Source of the DNA: Qipengyuania sp. YIM B01966
GTDB lineage: Bacteria; Pseudomonadota; Alphaproteobacteria; Sphingomonadales; Sphingomonadaceae
DNA: 64,000 nt
Reading direction: 5' to 3'
Assembly (NCBI RefSeq): GCF_016461955.1
Contig: NZ_JADMNM010000002.1
Location: 124,001 to 188,000, forward strand
The notes under the pieces are model-generated. The model did not search any database and had not been told where the DNA came from. It saw only the letters and a program-made list of their open reading frames with translations. Positions 1 through 8,139 of the stretch are shown here, one piece after another (position 1 is the first letter of the stretch; the number at the start of each line of letters is the position of its first letter). Position numbers and translations under genes: made by a program.

Positions 1-1
1 C

Positions 2-337
2 AAGGCGCTGGGCGTGCCGTTCGCTTCAAGCCCGCCCGACACCTATTACGAGATGATCGATGACCGCCTGCCCGGCCATGGTGAGCCGGTGGCCGAATTG
101 CAGCAACGCGGTATCCTGCTTGATGGCTCGACCGCTGACGGCGATCCGCGCCTGCTGCTGCAGATTTTCGGCCAGACGGTGATCGGCCCGGTGTTCTTCG
201 AATTCATCCAGCGCAAGAAGGATGAGGGGTTCGGGGAAGGCAATTTCACCGCCCTGTTCAAGTCCATCGAAGCCGATCAGTTGAAGCGCGGCGCGCTTGC
301 CGGTGCCGGCGCGAAGGCGACGGAGGACGCCCAATGA
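2..337 (+). CDS. hpd: 4-hydroxyphenylpyruvate dioxygenase, C-terminal part (cut by window start)
   Basis: Only the last 111 residues are present; the frame is open to the first base of the window. The product converts 4-hydroxyphenylpyruvate to homogentisate in tyrosine catabolism, using Fe(II) in the cytoplasm. The family signature is clear: [10 protein letters not shown] followed by [20 protein letters not shown], where the E of FFEF is the last iron ligand of the family, and the gating helix [13 protein letters not shown] near the C-terminus. The stop codon overlaps the start of the next gene (ATGA at 334-337), so the two are probably co-translated. The N-terminal domain cannot be judged here. 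Confidence 0.93.
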   Translation, partial: KALGVPFASSPPDTYYEMIDDRLPGHGEPVAELQQRGILLDGSTADGDPRLLLQIFGQTVIGPVFFEFIQRKKDEGFGEGNFTALFKSIEADQLKRGALAGAGAKATEDAQ

Positions 338-909
338 CCGGCCCTGTCTCCCTCTCGGGCATTCACCACGTCGCCTATCGCTGCAAGGACGCAAAGGAGA
401 CTGTCGAGTGGTACGGCCGCGTGCTCGGGATGGATTACACCACCGCCTTTGCCGAGGATCACGTCCCCTCCACCGGCGCGTATGACCCCTATATGCACGT
501 CTTCCTCGACGCCGGGAACGGCAACGTGCTGGCCTTTTTCGAACTGCCCAACCAAACCCCCATGGGCCGCGACGAGAACACGCCGGCCTGGGTCCAGCAT
601 CTGGCATTCAAGGTGCCTGACGAGGCCGCGCTGATGGCTGCCAAGGCGCATGTCGAAAGCTGCGGTATCGACGTGCTGGGTCCGACGCATCACGGCATTT
701 TCAAGTCGATTTATTTCTTCGATCCTAACGGCCACCGCGTCGAACTGGCGGCCGATATCGGAACTGACGAGCAATATGCCGAGCTGAAGCGCGTCGCGCC
801 GATGATGCTGGACGAATGGTCTGCCACGAAGAAGGCGCCCCGGCACGCCGATTGGCTCCATGCGATCGCCAGAGCCGAACACGCAGCGGAGACGCCGGAC
901 GACGCCTGA
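334..909 (+). CDS. VOC (glyoxalase/extradiol dioxygenase) family protein
   Basis: A 191-residue protein with the paired beta-alpha-beta-beta-beta modules of the vicinal oxygen chelate superfamily. A likely metal triad is visible: His in GIHHVAYRC near residue 12, His in VQHLAFKV near residue 90, and Glu in [10 protein letters not shown] near residue 138. The single-protein length and the hpd gene immediately upstream (4-base overlap) suggest a role in aromatic amino acid breakdown, but the substrate cannot be read from sequence. The last 45 residues, rich in charged residues, extend past the VOC fold. Glyoxalase, ring-cleavage dioxygenase or isomerase activity are all possible. Confidence 0.85.
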   Translation: MTGPVSLSGIHHVAYRCKDAKETVEWYGRVLGMDYTTAFAEDHVPSTGAYDPYMHVFLDAGNGNVLAFFELPNQTPMGRDENTPAWVQHLAFKVPDEAALMAAKAHVESCGIDVLGPTHHGIFKSIYFFDPNGHRVELAADIGTDEQYAELKRVAPMMLDEWSATKKAPRHADWLHAIARAEHAAETPDDA

Positions 910-930
910 CAGGTACGCCTGCTCCTCCGG

Positions 931-1551
931 TCAGCCCTCCAACTCCACGGGCCACGAATCGGCGTCGAGCTTTTGGCAGCGATCGTGCGGGCACAGCATA
1001 ACCGCCTCCTCAGCTTCAAAGCGCAGTTGGTCCGGGGCCAGCCCGACAAACGCGCTTGCTGCCTCGCCAGCGGGGTGAATCACAACATAGCTGACCTTGC
1101 GCCGCTGCGTGCCGAGCATGAGGTCAACGACCTCGCCGTATTTTTCGCCATCGGCGGTTCGCACGGTCCTACCGATCAGCCCACTCACGGGTGCGATGGT
1201 CTCCACGTCGGTGCTTTCGGCGCTGGCCGCATTGGCTTCGGCGGCGGCTTCTTCGGCCACGGCAACCTGCCCCAACCAGCGCCTGATCCCCACTCCGTTC
1301 ACGACCGTCAGCGCGGCATTGACTGAAATGGCGAACCAGTCGCCCTTCGCAATGCCGAGGATCGTAAAGATAGCTGCGCCGATCGTCAGAGCGATAAAGC
1401 CGTAACCGGTAATCCGCGCGCCCTTGTTGGCTGCTGTCAACAGGGCGCCGACGAGAATGGCGAATGGGCCGAAATACGGCGCGACAGTCTCGATAATGGT
1501 GCGCTTCCTCGCTTCGGCCCGCGGATGCCAGTGGTGCGCCCGGCGTGACAA
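931..1551 (-). CDS. PRC-barrel domain membrane protein
   Basis: A 206-residue protein. Residues about 26-90 hold three hydrophobic segments (YFGPFAILVGALLTAAN, ITGYGFIALTIGAAIFTILG and WFAISVNAALTVVNGVG), and after an Ala/Glu-rich linker residues about 118-190 form a PRC-barrel-like domain (LIGRTVRTADGEKYGEVVDL, then VSYVVIHPAG). PRC-barrels occur in RNA-processing and photosynthetic proteins and in many uncharacterised stress-linked membrane proteins; no specific role can be given. It converges on the VOC gene with a 21-base gap. The N-terminal start is uncertain because the first 16 residues are basic and no clear ribosome-binding site was seen. Confidence 0.7.
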   Translation of the reverse strand: MSRRAHHWHPRAEARKRTIIETVAPYFGPFAILVGALLTAANKGARITGYGFIALTIGAAIFTILGIAKGDWFAISVNAALTVVNGVGIRRWLGQVAVAEEAAAEANAASAESTDVETIAPVSGLIGRTVRTADGEKYGEVVDLMLGTQRRKVSYVVIHPAGEAASAFVGLAPDQLRFEAEEAVMLCPHDRCQKLDADSWPVELEG

Positions 1552-1783
1552 CGATGGGCACTTAGATCAATGGGAAATTTTCGTCGCAGCGTTGGCTTAG
1601 CGTCCGCTTTGCGCCCCAATTCCAGTCTCTTGCCTTATTGGCTTGTTGCCCCAAAAGCTGACACATACGCGTCGCCTGAGTTATTCGAAATGCGGCAAGC
1701 GACCTCACATGATCGGGCCGGGGCTGGGTGATTGGATTTAAACGCGATAGCAATGCCGCTGCGTGAAAAGGGTGATTCCAGCG

Positions 1784-2521
1784 ATGTGGCCATTCCAAAA
1801 GAAGAAGAAGAAGCAAATTCACGGCTTCATCGGTGCGTCGGGCCTAACTGATTGGTGGTTGACCGAATTTGACGATGACGAGCGCGCGCATATCCTAGCG
1901 ACGTTTCAGCCTATGGGCGCGATCGATGGGGAAAGTATGCTGATCGAAGGGTCAAGCAGCGGCGACGTTAGCAACCCCAGTGCCCTACTTTCAACGTTGG
2001 CGACTTGGTTCAAACATGAGGCAGACCGCACCATTGGGTTCCGAATAATTGACAAAGCGGAGGAGCTGCTTGCCGTCTCAGAGAATGTTCTGACGAAACA
2101 CTTCACATATCAGGCGAAGGCTATGGTCTACTACAGATGGCGAGACGCAGATAGCTTCGCTCTTGAACGAGCTGAGACAGCCTGCCGAGATCAGATTCAG
2201 CTATCACATTTGGCTGCTGAGGCTTTCCTCGCACCCGCAAGAAAACCTTTTATCGAGATCGACTGGTTCGAAGATAGCGGGGAAGAGGCGCAGCGAAAGA
2301 TCGACCTCGTCCAGAGGGGTGAGGCGACGTTTGACAGGTATCCGCCAGACACGTTGCCGTCGCACCATGGCTACAAGCAGCTTGCTATCATCCTTGAGAA
2401 GCGCGGCGATTATGTTGCCGCAGGTGCCCTATCCGAGGAAGCAAGAGAACAAGGATGGAAAGGTGATTGGGATACAAGGATTGCACGGCTAAACAAAAGG
2501 ATCGTCAAGCTTTCCAACTGA
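1784..2521 (+). CDS. Hypothetical protein, accessory gene of lower GC
   Basis: A 245-residue soluble protein I do not recognise. It starts MWPFQKKKKK, and an AAAAGGG ribosome-binding site lies about 10 bases before this ATG; an in-frame GTG at 1763 is the alternative start. The middle (WFKHEADRTIGFRIIDKAEELL and the following YYRWRDADSFALERAE) and the C-terminal helices (QLAIILEKRGDYVAAGALSEEA) look like TPR-type helical repeats. Base composition and codon choice are clearly more AT-rich than the neighbouring housekeeping genes, and the gene sits in the patch between the PRC-barrel gene and tRNA-Arg, so horizontal acquisition is likely. No toxin, nuclease or phage motif was found. Confidence 0.65.
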   Translation: MWPFQKKKKKQIHGFIGASGLTDWWLTEFDDDERAHILATFQPMGAIDGESMLIEGSSSGDVSNPSALLSTLATWFKHEADRTIGFRIIDKAEELLAVSENVLTKHFTYQAKAMVYYRWRDADSFALERAETACRDQIQLSHLAAEAFLAPARKPFIEIDWFEDSGEEAQRKIDLVQRGEATFDRYPPDTLPSHHGYKQLAIILEKRGDYVAAGALSEEAREQGWKGDWDTRIARLNKRIVKLSN

Positions 2522-2526
2522 CGCCA

Positions 2527-3362
2527 TCATGCATCAGTTTGACAGCCGACACTGCTCTCTCGGTGGACTTGCATCAACCGCCACTGCACGTAATTTTTTT
2601 GGCGGCAGGAATGGCATGAGAATGAACCAACCTCGTCGTGCTTCATATCAAGAAAGAAGCGCCAGGGCATGAGGTTGGCGGCGCTGCACGCCTCGCAGTT
2701 CACGGGGACCGTCACCTGCTCGAAGCCGAAGCCGTCGTCGTCCCGCGTAGCCTTCCACGTCTGCTTGCATTCTGGGTTCAGACAGTGGACGTGCTGCCCG
2801 TCGCGCGCCGTTTGTTCAATTCGCCGCACGAGCATTCGAACTTCACTTCCTCTCCGAGGCCGGAGAATGTCATAGTCCCCTTGGCGAGCCTCCGAAGTTC
2901 CGCCTGCACCTCCTCCACCTTCGCACGGATGCGCGGCCGATCACCGTATGCTGGTATTGCATCGTTGCGGTGTTCGGATAGGTGGGCGTAAAGCGCCAGC
3001 TTGGCCAGCGCGTTCCACAGCTTTGCAATGTTCTGCGGGTTGAAACCGATTTCCGTCCCGACTTCCATATACTCGTCATCTTCCAGCTTAACACCGGGGG
3101 CGATTGGCGACTTGCTGATACTGAGGGTGAGGGTCTTGCCGAGATGCTCGTTCACCTCTTTGATGAGCATGTTGACCACGGCACCAGGCTGCCAGCGCCG
3201 AAGCTGCTCGTGGGAAATGTAATCATGCCGCTGGCGGAATCGATCGTAGCATACCCGTTCGAGCGCCAACCGAGCCTCCAAGGCAGCATAGGTCACGCTC
3301 TGGTCGGTGTCCTCATCCAGCAGCGCGTCGATATGCTTGATGACCGGGTCCAAGTTTATCAT
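2527..3362 (-). pseudogene. Zinc-ribbon hypothetical protein broken by a frameshift
   Basis: Two minus-strand frames overlap by 58 bases: 2778-3362 (194 residues) and 2527-2835 (102 residues). The first ends with a half zinc ribbon (VKFECSCGE) and then reads a low-sense tail to a stop; the second carries the missing partner cysteines (CLNPECKQTW, CEACSAANL, CHSCRQKNY). Reading one base back near 2800-2835 would join them into a protein of about 280 residues with three Cys pairs after an N-terminal helical domain. No slippery heptamer is visible at the junction, so a one-base deletion or a sequencing error is more likely than programmed frameshifting. Function unknown; located in the accessory patch beside tRNA-Arg. 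Confidence 0.6.
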
Positions 3363-3599
3363 TATTCAATTCTGACATCGTGTGATCGGAGTGTCACCGG
3401 GCAGATATGTGACGTGCGACATCAAGAAACAGCCCCTGGACGGCGGCTTTTGCCGATTTGCAACCGAAAGCTGACCGTCTCCTCCCGGCCCAACAACGGC
3501 CGAGTTCGCTGGCTTGGGTTCGACCTCTCGAGCGCGGCCCTTGAGTGCAGCAGACGCGCGAGCAGAACGCACCCCACACCAGCCCTCGCGGCGCAGAGA
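3363..3599. other. Non-coding stretch between broken gene and recombinase remnant
   Basis: No convincing gene in either strand. Open frames here have no domain content and uneven codon use. The stretch probably contains decayed upstream sequence of the serine recombinase whose tail follows, but I could not match it to specific parts of that family. Confidence 0.4.
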
Positions 3600-3830
3600 A
3601 AAGCCTTCACGGCCGACGCCGACATTCTTGAAAGACAACTGGCTGACCCGCAGCGCCGGATTACTCCCCACATCATTGAGAGGTTCAGCAATCTGCTGCG
3701 AGAAAAGTTCGCCCACGTGGATGACCCCCTTCGGCGAGAGTACGTTCGCCTTCTCGTTGATCGGGTTGAGGTTGACCACGAACGGATTCGGATCGTGGGT
3801 TCCAAAGCTGCCGTCGCACGAGCAGTGACA
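3600..3830 (+). pseudogene. Large serine recombinase, C-terminal remnant
   Basis: In one frame the translation from about 3627 to 3827 matches the C-terminal tail typical of alphaproteobacterial serine recombinases of the DNA-invertase/integrase type: ITPHIIERFSNLLREK, then a charged link, REYVRLLVDRVEVD and IRIVGSKAAVARAV. The catalytic resolvase domain and the zinc/recombinase domains are absent upstream; the frame stays open to 2982 only by reading antisense to the zinc-ribbon gene, and downstream it runs through the tRNA gene. It is therefore a leftover of a mobile element, ending about 40 bases from the 3' end of tRNA-Arg(CCT). Confidence 0.72.
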
Positions 3831-3870
3831 GGAACTCCCCCCACAAATGGTGCCCAAAGCTGTACCGGAA

Positions 3871-3947
3871 TGGTGCGCCCGACAGGATTCGAACCTGTGG
3901 CCCCCAGATTAGGAATCTGGTGCTCTATCCTGCTGAGCTACGGGCGC
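3871..3947 (-). tRNA. tRNA-Arg (anticodon CCT)
   Basis: The minus strand folds as a full cloverleaf of 77 bases. The acceptor stem GCGCCCG (3941-3947) pairs with CGGGCGC (3875-3881), the discriminator is A, and CCA is encoded (3871-3873). The anticodon arm CCAGA-TTCCTAA-TCTGG gives anticodon CCT, reading AGG. The T arm carries the GGTTCGAATCC core. tRNA genes of this kind are common integration sites, and the recombinase remnant next to its 3' end fits that, although no duplicated 3' end was found on the far side of the accessory patch. Confidence 0.96.
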
Positions 3948-3987
3948 GCCTGGGTCGCCGATTAGGCTAGAGGTCGCGTGCTGGCAA

Positions 3988-4443
3988 TCAGTTCAGTTCC
4001 TCAGGCGGCGCAACTGGCAGCGGGAGCGGCGCCACCGTAACGCCTTCTTCGACCAGCGCCTTCGCCTCGGCGAGCGTCGCCTGCCCGTGGATTGGCCGGT
4101 GCTCGGCGTCGCCATAATGCATCTGGCGCGATGTCTCGGCAAATTTGCGCCCGACCCACTTGCTGTCCTTGAGCATCTCGGCCTGCGCCTTGGCCAGCGC
4201 GGCCAGCGCCTGCTGCATGGCGGGCGGTGGGGCGTTGCCGGCGACTGGGACGGCTCTATCCGCACCCCGCGCATTGGTCTTGGCTGGTACGGCGGGGGCC
4301 ATTGGGGCCTTAACGACTTGGGTATCGCCGCAATAGGGGCACACTATCAGTCCGCGCCCCTGCTGGCGTTCGAACTCCGCACTCGAGGCAAACCAGCCCT
4401 CGAACCGGTGGCTATCGGTGCAGGCAAGGTCGAAAACGATCAT
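3988..4443 (-). CDS. DUF1178 family protein
   Basis: A 151-residue cytoplasmic protein starting MIVFDLACTDSHRFEGWF, the usual N-terminus of this family, with a short metal-binding-like knuckle CPYCGDTQVVKAP near residue 38. Cysteines in DLACTDSHRFEGWF and CPYC suggest a rubredoxin-like zinc site. The frame stays open upstream to 4629, but that part lies over the end of the nitrilase gene and lacks family residues, so I use the internal ATG. It begins 7 bases after the nitrilase stop and likely forms an operon with it and glutaredoxin. The biological role of DUF1178 is not known. Confidence 0.85.
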   Translation of the reverse strand: MIVFDLACTDSHRFEGWFASSAEFERQQGRGLIVCPYCGDTQVVKAPMAPAVPAKTNARGADRAVPVAGNAPPPAMQQALAALAKAQAEMLKDSKWVGRKFAETSRQMHYGDAEHRPIHGQATLAEAKALVEEGVTVAPLPLPVAPPEELN

Positions 4444-4450
4444 GGCGGCG

Positions 4451-5269
4451 CTATGGGCGGATAGGTCGCCGGTTGGCAAGGCTGGGCAGACGGGTGCGGA
4501 CTTCCGCAATCCGCGCGAGATCAATGTCGCAAAAACCCACCTGCCCGCCCGCGCTGCCCATATCGAGCAGCACCTCGCCCCACGGATCGACCACCAGGCT
4601 GTGACCGAAAGTCTCGCGTCCATCTTCATGCCGACCTGCCTGCGCTGCGGCGATCACGAAGGCGCTTGCCTCGATCGCGCGGGCCCGCTGCAGGATGTGC
4701 CAGTGGGCCCGCCCCGTCGGCACGGTGAACGCAGCGGGAATGGCAATCGCATCGCAGCTTTCGCGCCCAAGCGCCTCGAACAGAGCCGGAAAGCGCAGAT
4801 CGTAGCAGATGGTCAGCCCGAGCCGGCCGACGGGGGTGCCCGCCACGGTGACGATGTCGCTCCCCGCGCGGTAGGCCGCAGATTCCTGCCAATCATCGCC
4901 GCCACCCAGCGCGACGTCGAACATATGGATCTTGTCGTAACGGGCGACGATCTCGCCCCGGCTGTCGATCACGAAAGACCGGTTGGCGAGGCTGCCGTCC
5001 TCGTTTCGAATGGCGAGTGAACCGAGCGCAATCCAAAGGCCGTGTTCGCGCGCCGCCTGTTGCATCGCGCTCAGCGCCGCGTTGCCACCCTCGCTGACGA
5101 TATGCGGAGCGGCCCGCGCCCGGTCACGGTCGAGCAGACCTGACATTTCCGGCGTGAACAGCATGGCCGCCCCGCCCTCACCCGCACGCTCGGCCGCGTG
5201 CGCGAGAAGGTCGGCATTACGCGCCGGATCGATCCCGGTCGTCGCCTGCAACAGCGCAATGCGGACCAT
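4451..5269 (-). CDS. Carbon-nitrogen hydrolase (nitrilase superfamily, Nit-type amidase)
   Basis: A 272-residue enzyme with the Glu-Lys-Cys triad of the nitrilase superfamily: Glu in LFTPEMSG, Lys in RYDKIHMFD and Cys in TICYDLRFPALFEAL. The last motif is typical of the Nit1/Nit2 branch, which hydrolyses omega-amides such as deaminated glutathione or alpha-ketoglutaramate. This assignment is supported by the glutaredoxin gene 10 bases upstream, but the substrate is inferred. The start used is ATG at 5269 (MVRIALLQATTG); a longer reading to 5350 would overlap the glutaredoxin gene and has no family match. Confidence 0.9.
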   Translation of the reverse strand: MVRIALLQATTGIDPARNADLLAHAAERAGEGGAAMLFTPEMSGLLDRDRARAAPHIVSEGGNAALSAMQQAAREHGLWIALGSLAIRNEDGSLANRSFVIDSRGEIVARYDKIHMFDVALGGGDDWQESAAYRAGSDIVTVAGTPVGRLGLTICYDLRFPALFEALGRESCDAIAIPAAFTVPTGRAHWHILQRARAIEASAFVIAAAQAGRHEDGRETFGHSLVVDPWGEVLLDMGSAGGQVGFCDIDLARIAEVRTRLPSLANRRPIRP

Positions 5270-5279
5270 GCGGCGGCTG

Positions 5280-5543
5280 TCAGCCGGCGAGCAGGCTATC
5301 GAGCTTGCCGCGCCGTTCCAAATCGGCCAGCTCGTCCGACCCGCCGACATGGGTTTCGCCGATGAAGATCTGCGGCACTGTCCGCGCAGTCGGCGCGCGT
5401 CGCATCATCTCGTCGCGCTTCTCGCCGCCCAGCGTGATGTCGTAATCATTATAGGCGGCGCCTTTCTGGTCGAGCAGCCGCTTGGCGCGCGCGCAATAGC
5501 CGCAGCCGAACTTGGTATAGATGTCGATCTTCGGCGCGGGCAT
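5280..5543 (-). CDS. grxC: Glutaredoxin 3
   Basis: An 87-residue dithiol glutaredoxin with the active site CGYC at residues 14-17 (FGCGYCARAK), the cis-proline motif TVPQIFIG near residue 57, and the GSDEL segment that helps bind glutathione. It reduces protein disulfides and glutathione mixed disulfides in the cytoplasm. It is first in a likely grxC-nitrilase-DUF1178 operon, a common alphaproteobacterial arrangement. Length and motifs are normal for the family. Confidence 0.95.
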   Translation of the reverse strand: MPAPKIDIYTKFGCGYCARAKRLLDQKGAAYNDYDITLGGEKRDEMMRRAPTARTVPQIFIGETHVGGSDELADLERRGKLDSLLAG

Positions 5544-5590
5544 CAGTTTCTCCTGGGAGTTGAAATCGGGCGATGCGTGACCAAGTCAGG

Positions 5591-5655
5591 TCCGAAGGGT
5601 GCCGCAAGCCGGGCCCTTCGTCCAAATCAAATTGCTCAATGGAGGATTTGTTTCA
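5591..5655 (+). promoter_or_regulatory. ROSE-like RNA thermometer in the Hsp20 leader
   Basis: Two hairpins precede the Hsp20 start. The first has CGAAGGG (5593-5599) pairing with CCCTTCG (5614-5620). The second sequesters the ribosome-binding site: CAAAT (5628-5632) pairs with ATTTG (5646-5650), and the TTGCT core (5632-5636) lies opposite GGAGG (5641-5645) with a G-G mismatch. A U(U/C)GCU core facing the Shine-Dalgarno sequence is the hallmark of ROSE elements, which melt at heat-shock temperature to let small heat shock genes be translated in alphaproteobacteria. Identity as ROSE is inferred from pairing and context; no folding program was run. Confidence 0.8.
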
Positions 5656-6117
5656 ATGTCCCGTTTCGATTTTACCCCCTACCGCCGCTCGACCGTGGGT
5701 TTTGACCGTCTGTTCGACCTGCTCGAAAGCCAGAGCCGCGCCAATGGCGGCGACAATTATCCGCCCTTCAACATCCAGCGTCGGGGCGAAGATCACTACC
5801 GCATCACCTTGGCCGTGGCCGGGTTCAAGCCGGCCGATATCGAGATTACCGCGCAGCAGAACCTGCTGGTCGTGGAAGGCAAGAAGCGCGAGGAAACGCA
5901 GGCCGAGGGCGAGATGCTCCATGTCGGCATCGCCAGTCGTAATTTCGAACGGCGCTTTGAACTGGCGGATTATGTCCGGGTCGAGAATGCCGCCTTGGCC
6001 GATGGCCTGCTACAGATCGATCTGGTGCGCGAAATTCCTGAGGCGATGAAACCGCAGAAAATCGCGATTGGCAGCGCACCTGTGACCATCGATAGCGCGG
6101 ATAACGTGACGGACTGA
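5656..6117 (+). CDS. Small heat shock protein, Hsp20/IbpA family
   Basis: A 153-residue chaperone that holds unfolding proteins. It starts MSRFDFTPYRRSTVGFDRLF, the usual N-terminus of class A rhizobial/alphaproteobacterial sHsps, followed by an alpha-crystallin domain (about residues 35-130: YRITLAVAGFKPADIEI, LVVEGKK, then FERRFELADYVRVENAALADGLL). GGAGGA at 5641-5646 sits 9 bases before this ATG; the frame is open further upstream, but the leader structure argues for this start. Single gene, transcribed away from grxC and followed by a strong hairpin. Confidence 0.95.
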   Translation: MSRFDFTPYRRSTVGFDRLFDLLESQSRANGGDNYPPFNIQRRGEDHYRITLAVAGFKPADIEITAQQNLLVVEGKKREETQAEGEMLHVGIASRNFERRFELADYVRVENAALADGLLQIDLVREIPEAMKPQKIAIGSAPVTIDSADNVTD

Positions 6118-6142
6118 TCATCAGCATTGCCGGAAAATATGT

Positions 6143-6166
6143 GGGGGCGAGCCTAAGCTCGCCCCC
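6143..6166. terminator. Strong GC hairpin after Hsp20 gene
   Basis: A perfect 10-base-pair stem GGGGGCGAGC (6143-6152) / GCTCGCCCCC (6157-6166) with loop CTAA, 25 bases after the Hsp20 stop. There is no T-run, so intrinsic termination is not certain, but placement between converging genes fits a bidirectional terminator. Confidence 0.6.
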
Positions 6167-6331
6167 GCGACGACGAACGCCGCCCCGCGCGCATTTGACC
6201 GTCCGGGTCGCAGAAGACGGTCACACCCGCGACAAGCTTGCCGCACCACGCCGACCAGAATCCATCGGGTCAGGCGCCGCTGCTGCTGTCCGGTTGCCGC
6301 AAAATTGATAAAAGATAAACAACTGCATAAG

Positions 6332-6348
6332 CGGAACCGCAGGTTCCG
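6332..6348 (-). terminator. Possible pyrG terminator hairpin
   Basis: CGGAACC (6332-6338) and GGTTCCG (6342-6348) form a 7-base-pair stem with a 3-base loop, about 55 bases past the pyrG stop on the minus strand. The sequence after it on that strand is AT-rich but lacks a clean T-run. The rest of 6118-6401 shows no gene on either strand. Confidence 0.4.
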
Positions 6349-6401
6349 ACAAAACTAACGGCATTTGTAATCATTATCCGGCCGGGCGGGGACAACGTCC
6401 G

Positions 6402-8036
6402 TCAGACGAGGCGGGATTGGCGCAGACCTGCCGCAATAAACCCGGCGAAAAGCGGATGCGGGTCGAACGGCTTGCTCTTGAGTTCCGGATGGAACTGAAC
6501 CCCGACGAACCACGGGTGGTCCGGCCGCTCGACGATTTCCGGCAGCAGCCCGTCGGGTGACATGCCCGAAAAGATCAGCCCGTCACGCTCCAGCGCGTCG
6601 CGATAGGCAGCGTTGACTTCGTAGCGATGGCGGTGGCGTTCAGAGATCGTCGACGCCCCGCCATAAATTCGGGCGACATGGCTGTTGGGCGACAGCACCG
6701 CATCATAGGCGCCGAGCCGCATCGTTCCCCCCAGATCCCCGCCCTCTTCGCGCTGTTGCAGCCCCTCTTCGCTCATCCATTCGGTGATGATGCCCACGAC
6801 CGGTTCCTCGGTCGCGCCGAATTCGGTCGAGGAGGCCGCGGCGTGGCCGGCCGAGCGGGCGCTTTCGATGCAGGCCATCTGCATTCCCAAGCAGATGCCC
6901 AGGAACGGAACGCCGTGCTCGCGCGCGAAGCGGACGCTGGCGATCTTCCCTTCCGAGCCGCGCTCGCCGAACCCGCCCGGCACGAGGATGGCGTGCATCG
7001 GTTCGAGTTGCGCGGCGAGCTCATCCCCCTCGCGCTCGAACAGTTCGGCATCGAGCCAGCGGATGTTGACCTTGACCCGGTTGGCCAGCCCGCCATGCAC
7101 CAGCGCCTCGTTGAGCGATTTATAGGCGTCCTGCAGCCCGACATATTTGCCGACCACGCCGACCGTAACCTCGCCCTCGGGGTTGAAATAGCGGTCGGTC
7201 ACATCATGCCAGCGCGACAGATCGGGCGCCGGGGCGTCGTCGATGCCGAAGGCGCGCAGCACCTCGCGGTCGAGCCCTTCGGCATGATATTGCAGCGGCA
7301 CCGAATAGATCGAGGGCGCATCGAGCGCCGGGATCACCGCCTCGGCGCGAACATTGCAAAACTGCGCGATCTTGCGCCGGTCGCTTTCGGGGATCGGATG
7401 TTCGGCTCGGCACAGCAGCACATCGGGCTGGATACCCAACGCCGCCAGCTCGCGCACCGAATGCTGCGTCGGCTTGGTTTTCAGCTCGCCGGCAGCGGCG
7501 ATATAGGGCACCAGCGTGACGTGCACGGACACGGTCTGCTGCGGCCCCAGCTCGTTCCGCAGCTGGCGGATCGCCTCCATGAACGGCAGCGATTCGATGT
7601 CGCCCACCGTGCCGCCGATCTCGCATAGCACGAAGTCGAGGTCATCGGCATCGGCCAGCGCGAATTGCTTGATCGCGTCGGTGACATGCGGGATGACCTG
7701 CACCGTCGCGCCGAGATAATCGCCGCGCCGCTCGCGCGCGATGATCTGCTGATAGATCCGCCCCGACGTGACATTGTCGCTCTGCCGGGCGGATACGCCC
7801 GTGAAGCGCTCGTAATGCCCAAGGTCGAGGTCGGTTTCGGCCCCGTCATCGGTGACATAGACCTCGCCATGCTGATACGGGCTCATCGTGCCCGGGTCGA
7901 CATTCAGATAGGGGTCGAACTTGCGGATGCGGACCTTATAGCCGCGTGCCTGCAGCAGCGCAGCGAGCGATGCCGCCATGAGACCCTTGCCAAGCGAGGA
8001 GACCACGCCGCCGGTGATGAAAATATACCGCGCCAT
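6402..8036 (-). CDS. pyrG: CTP synthase
   Basis: A 544-residue enzyme that aminates UTP to CTP using glutamine and ATP. The N-terminal synthetase domain begins [19 protein letters not shown] with the ATP loop, followed by the UTP-binding segments ([20 protein letters not shown]). The C-terminal class I glutamine amidotransferase domain has the nucleophile Cys in [13 protein letters not shown] and the His/Glu pair in VQFHPEL. Length is normal. secG and tpiA lie upstream on the same strand, with a 103-base gap before pyrG, an arrangement common in Sphingomonadales. Confidence 0.98.
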   Translation of the reverse strand: MARYIFITGGVVSSLGKGLMAASLAALLQARGYKVRIRKFDPYLNVDPGTMSPYQHGEVYVTDDGAETDLDLGHYERFTGVSARQSDNVTSGRIYQQIIARERRGDYLGATVQVIPHVTDAIKQFALADADDLDFVLCEIGGTVGDIESLPFMEAIRQLRNELGPQQTVSVHVTLVPYIAAAGELKTKPTQHSVRELAALGIQPDVLLCRAEHPIPESDRRKIAQFCNVRAEAVIPALDAPSIYSVPLQYHAEGLDREVLRAFGIDDAPAPDLSRWHDVTDRYFNPEGEVTVGVVGKYVGLQDAYKSLNEALVHGGLANRVKVNIRWLDAELFEREGDELAAQLEPMHAILVPGGFGERGSEGKIASVRFAREHGVPFLGICLGMQMACIESARSAGHAAASSTEFGATEEPVVGIITEWMSEEGLQQREEGGDLGGTMRLGAYDAVLSPNSHVARIYGGASTISERHRHRYEVNAAYRDALERDGLIFSGMSPDGLLPEIVERPDHPWFVGVQFHPELKSKPFDPHPLFAGFIAAGLRQSRLV

Positions 8037-8139
8037 GGGAGGTGCGCCTTAAGGCCTGTTGGGGAGCAAGGGCAAGCGCGATCGGGCGCCCGCCCGTGTT
8101 TATGTCCACAATTTGCGTACCGCCGTAGCGGGGGGGCGA

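Noticed and set aside
1560-1780. Copy of the tRNA-Arg 3' end as an attachment repeat on the far side of the island
   Set aside because: I looked for the GATTCGAACC core and the acceptor sequence and found no copy.
3366-3857. A 163-residue minus-strand open frame
   Set aside because: Antisense to the recombinase remnant, with no domain content or start site.
2982-3965. A 327-residue plus-strand open frame
   Set aside because: Only its part around 3600-3830 resembles a protein (serine recombinase tail). The front is antisense to the zinc-ribbon gene and the end is a translation of the tRNA.
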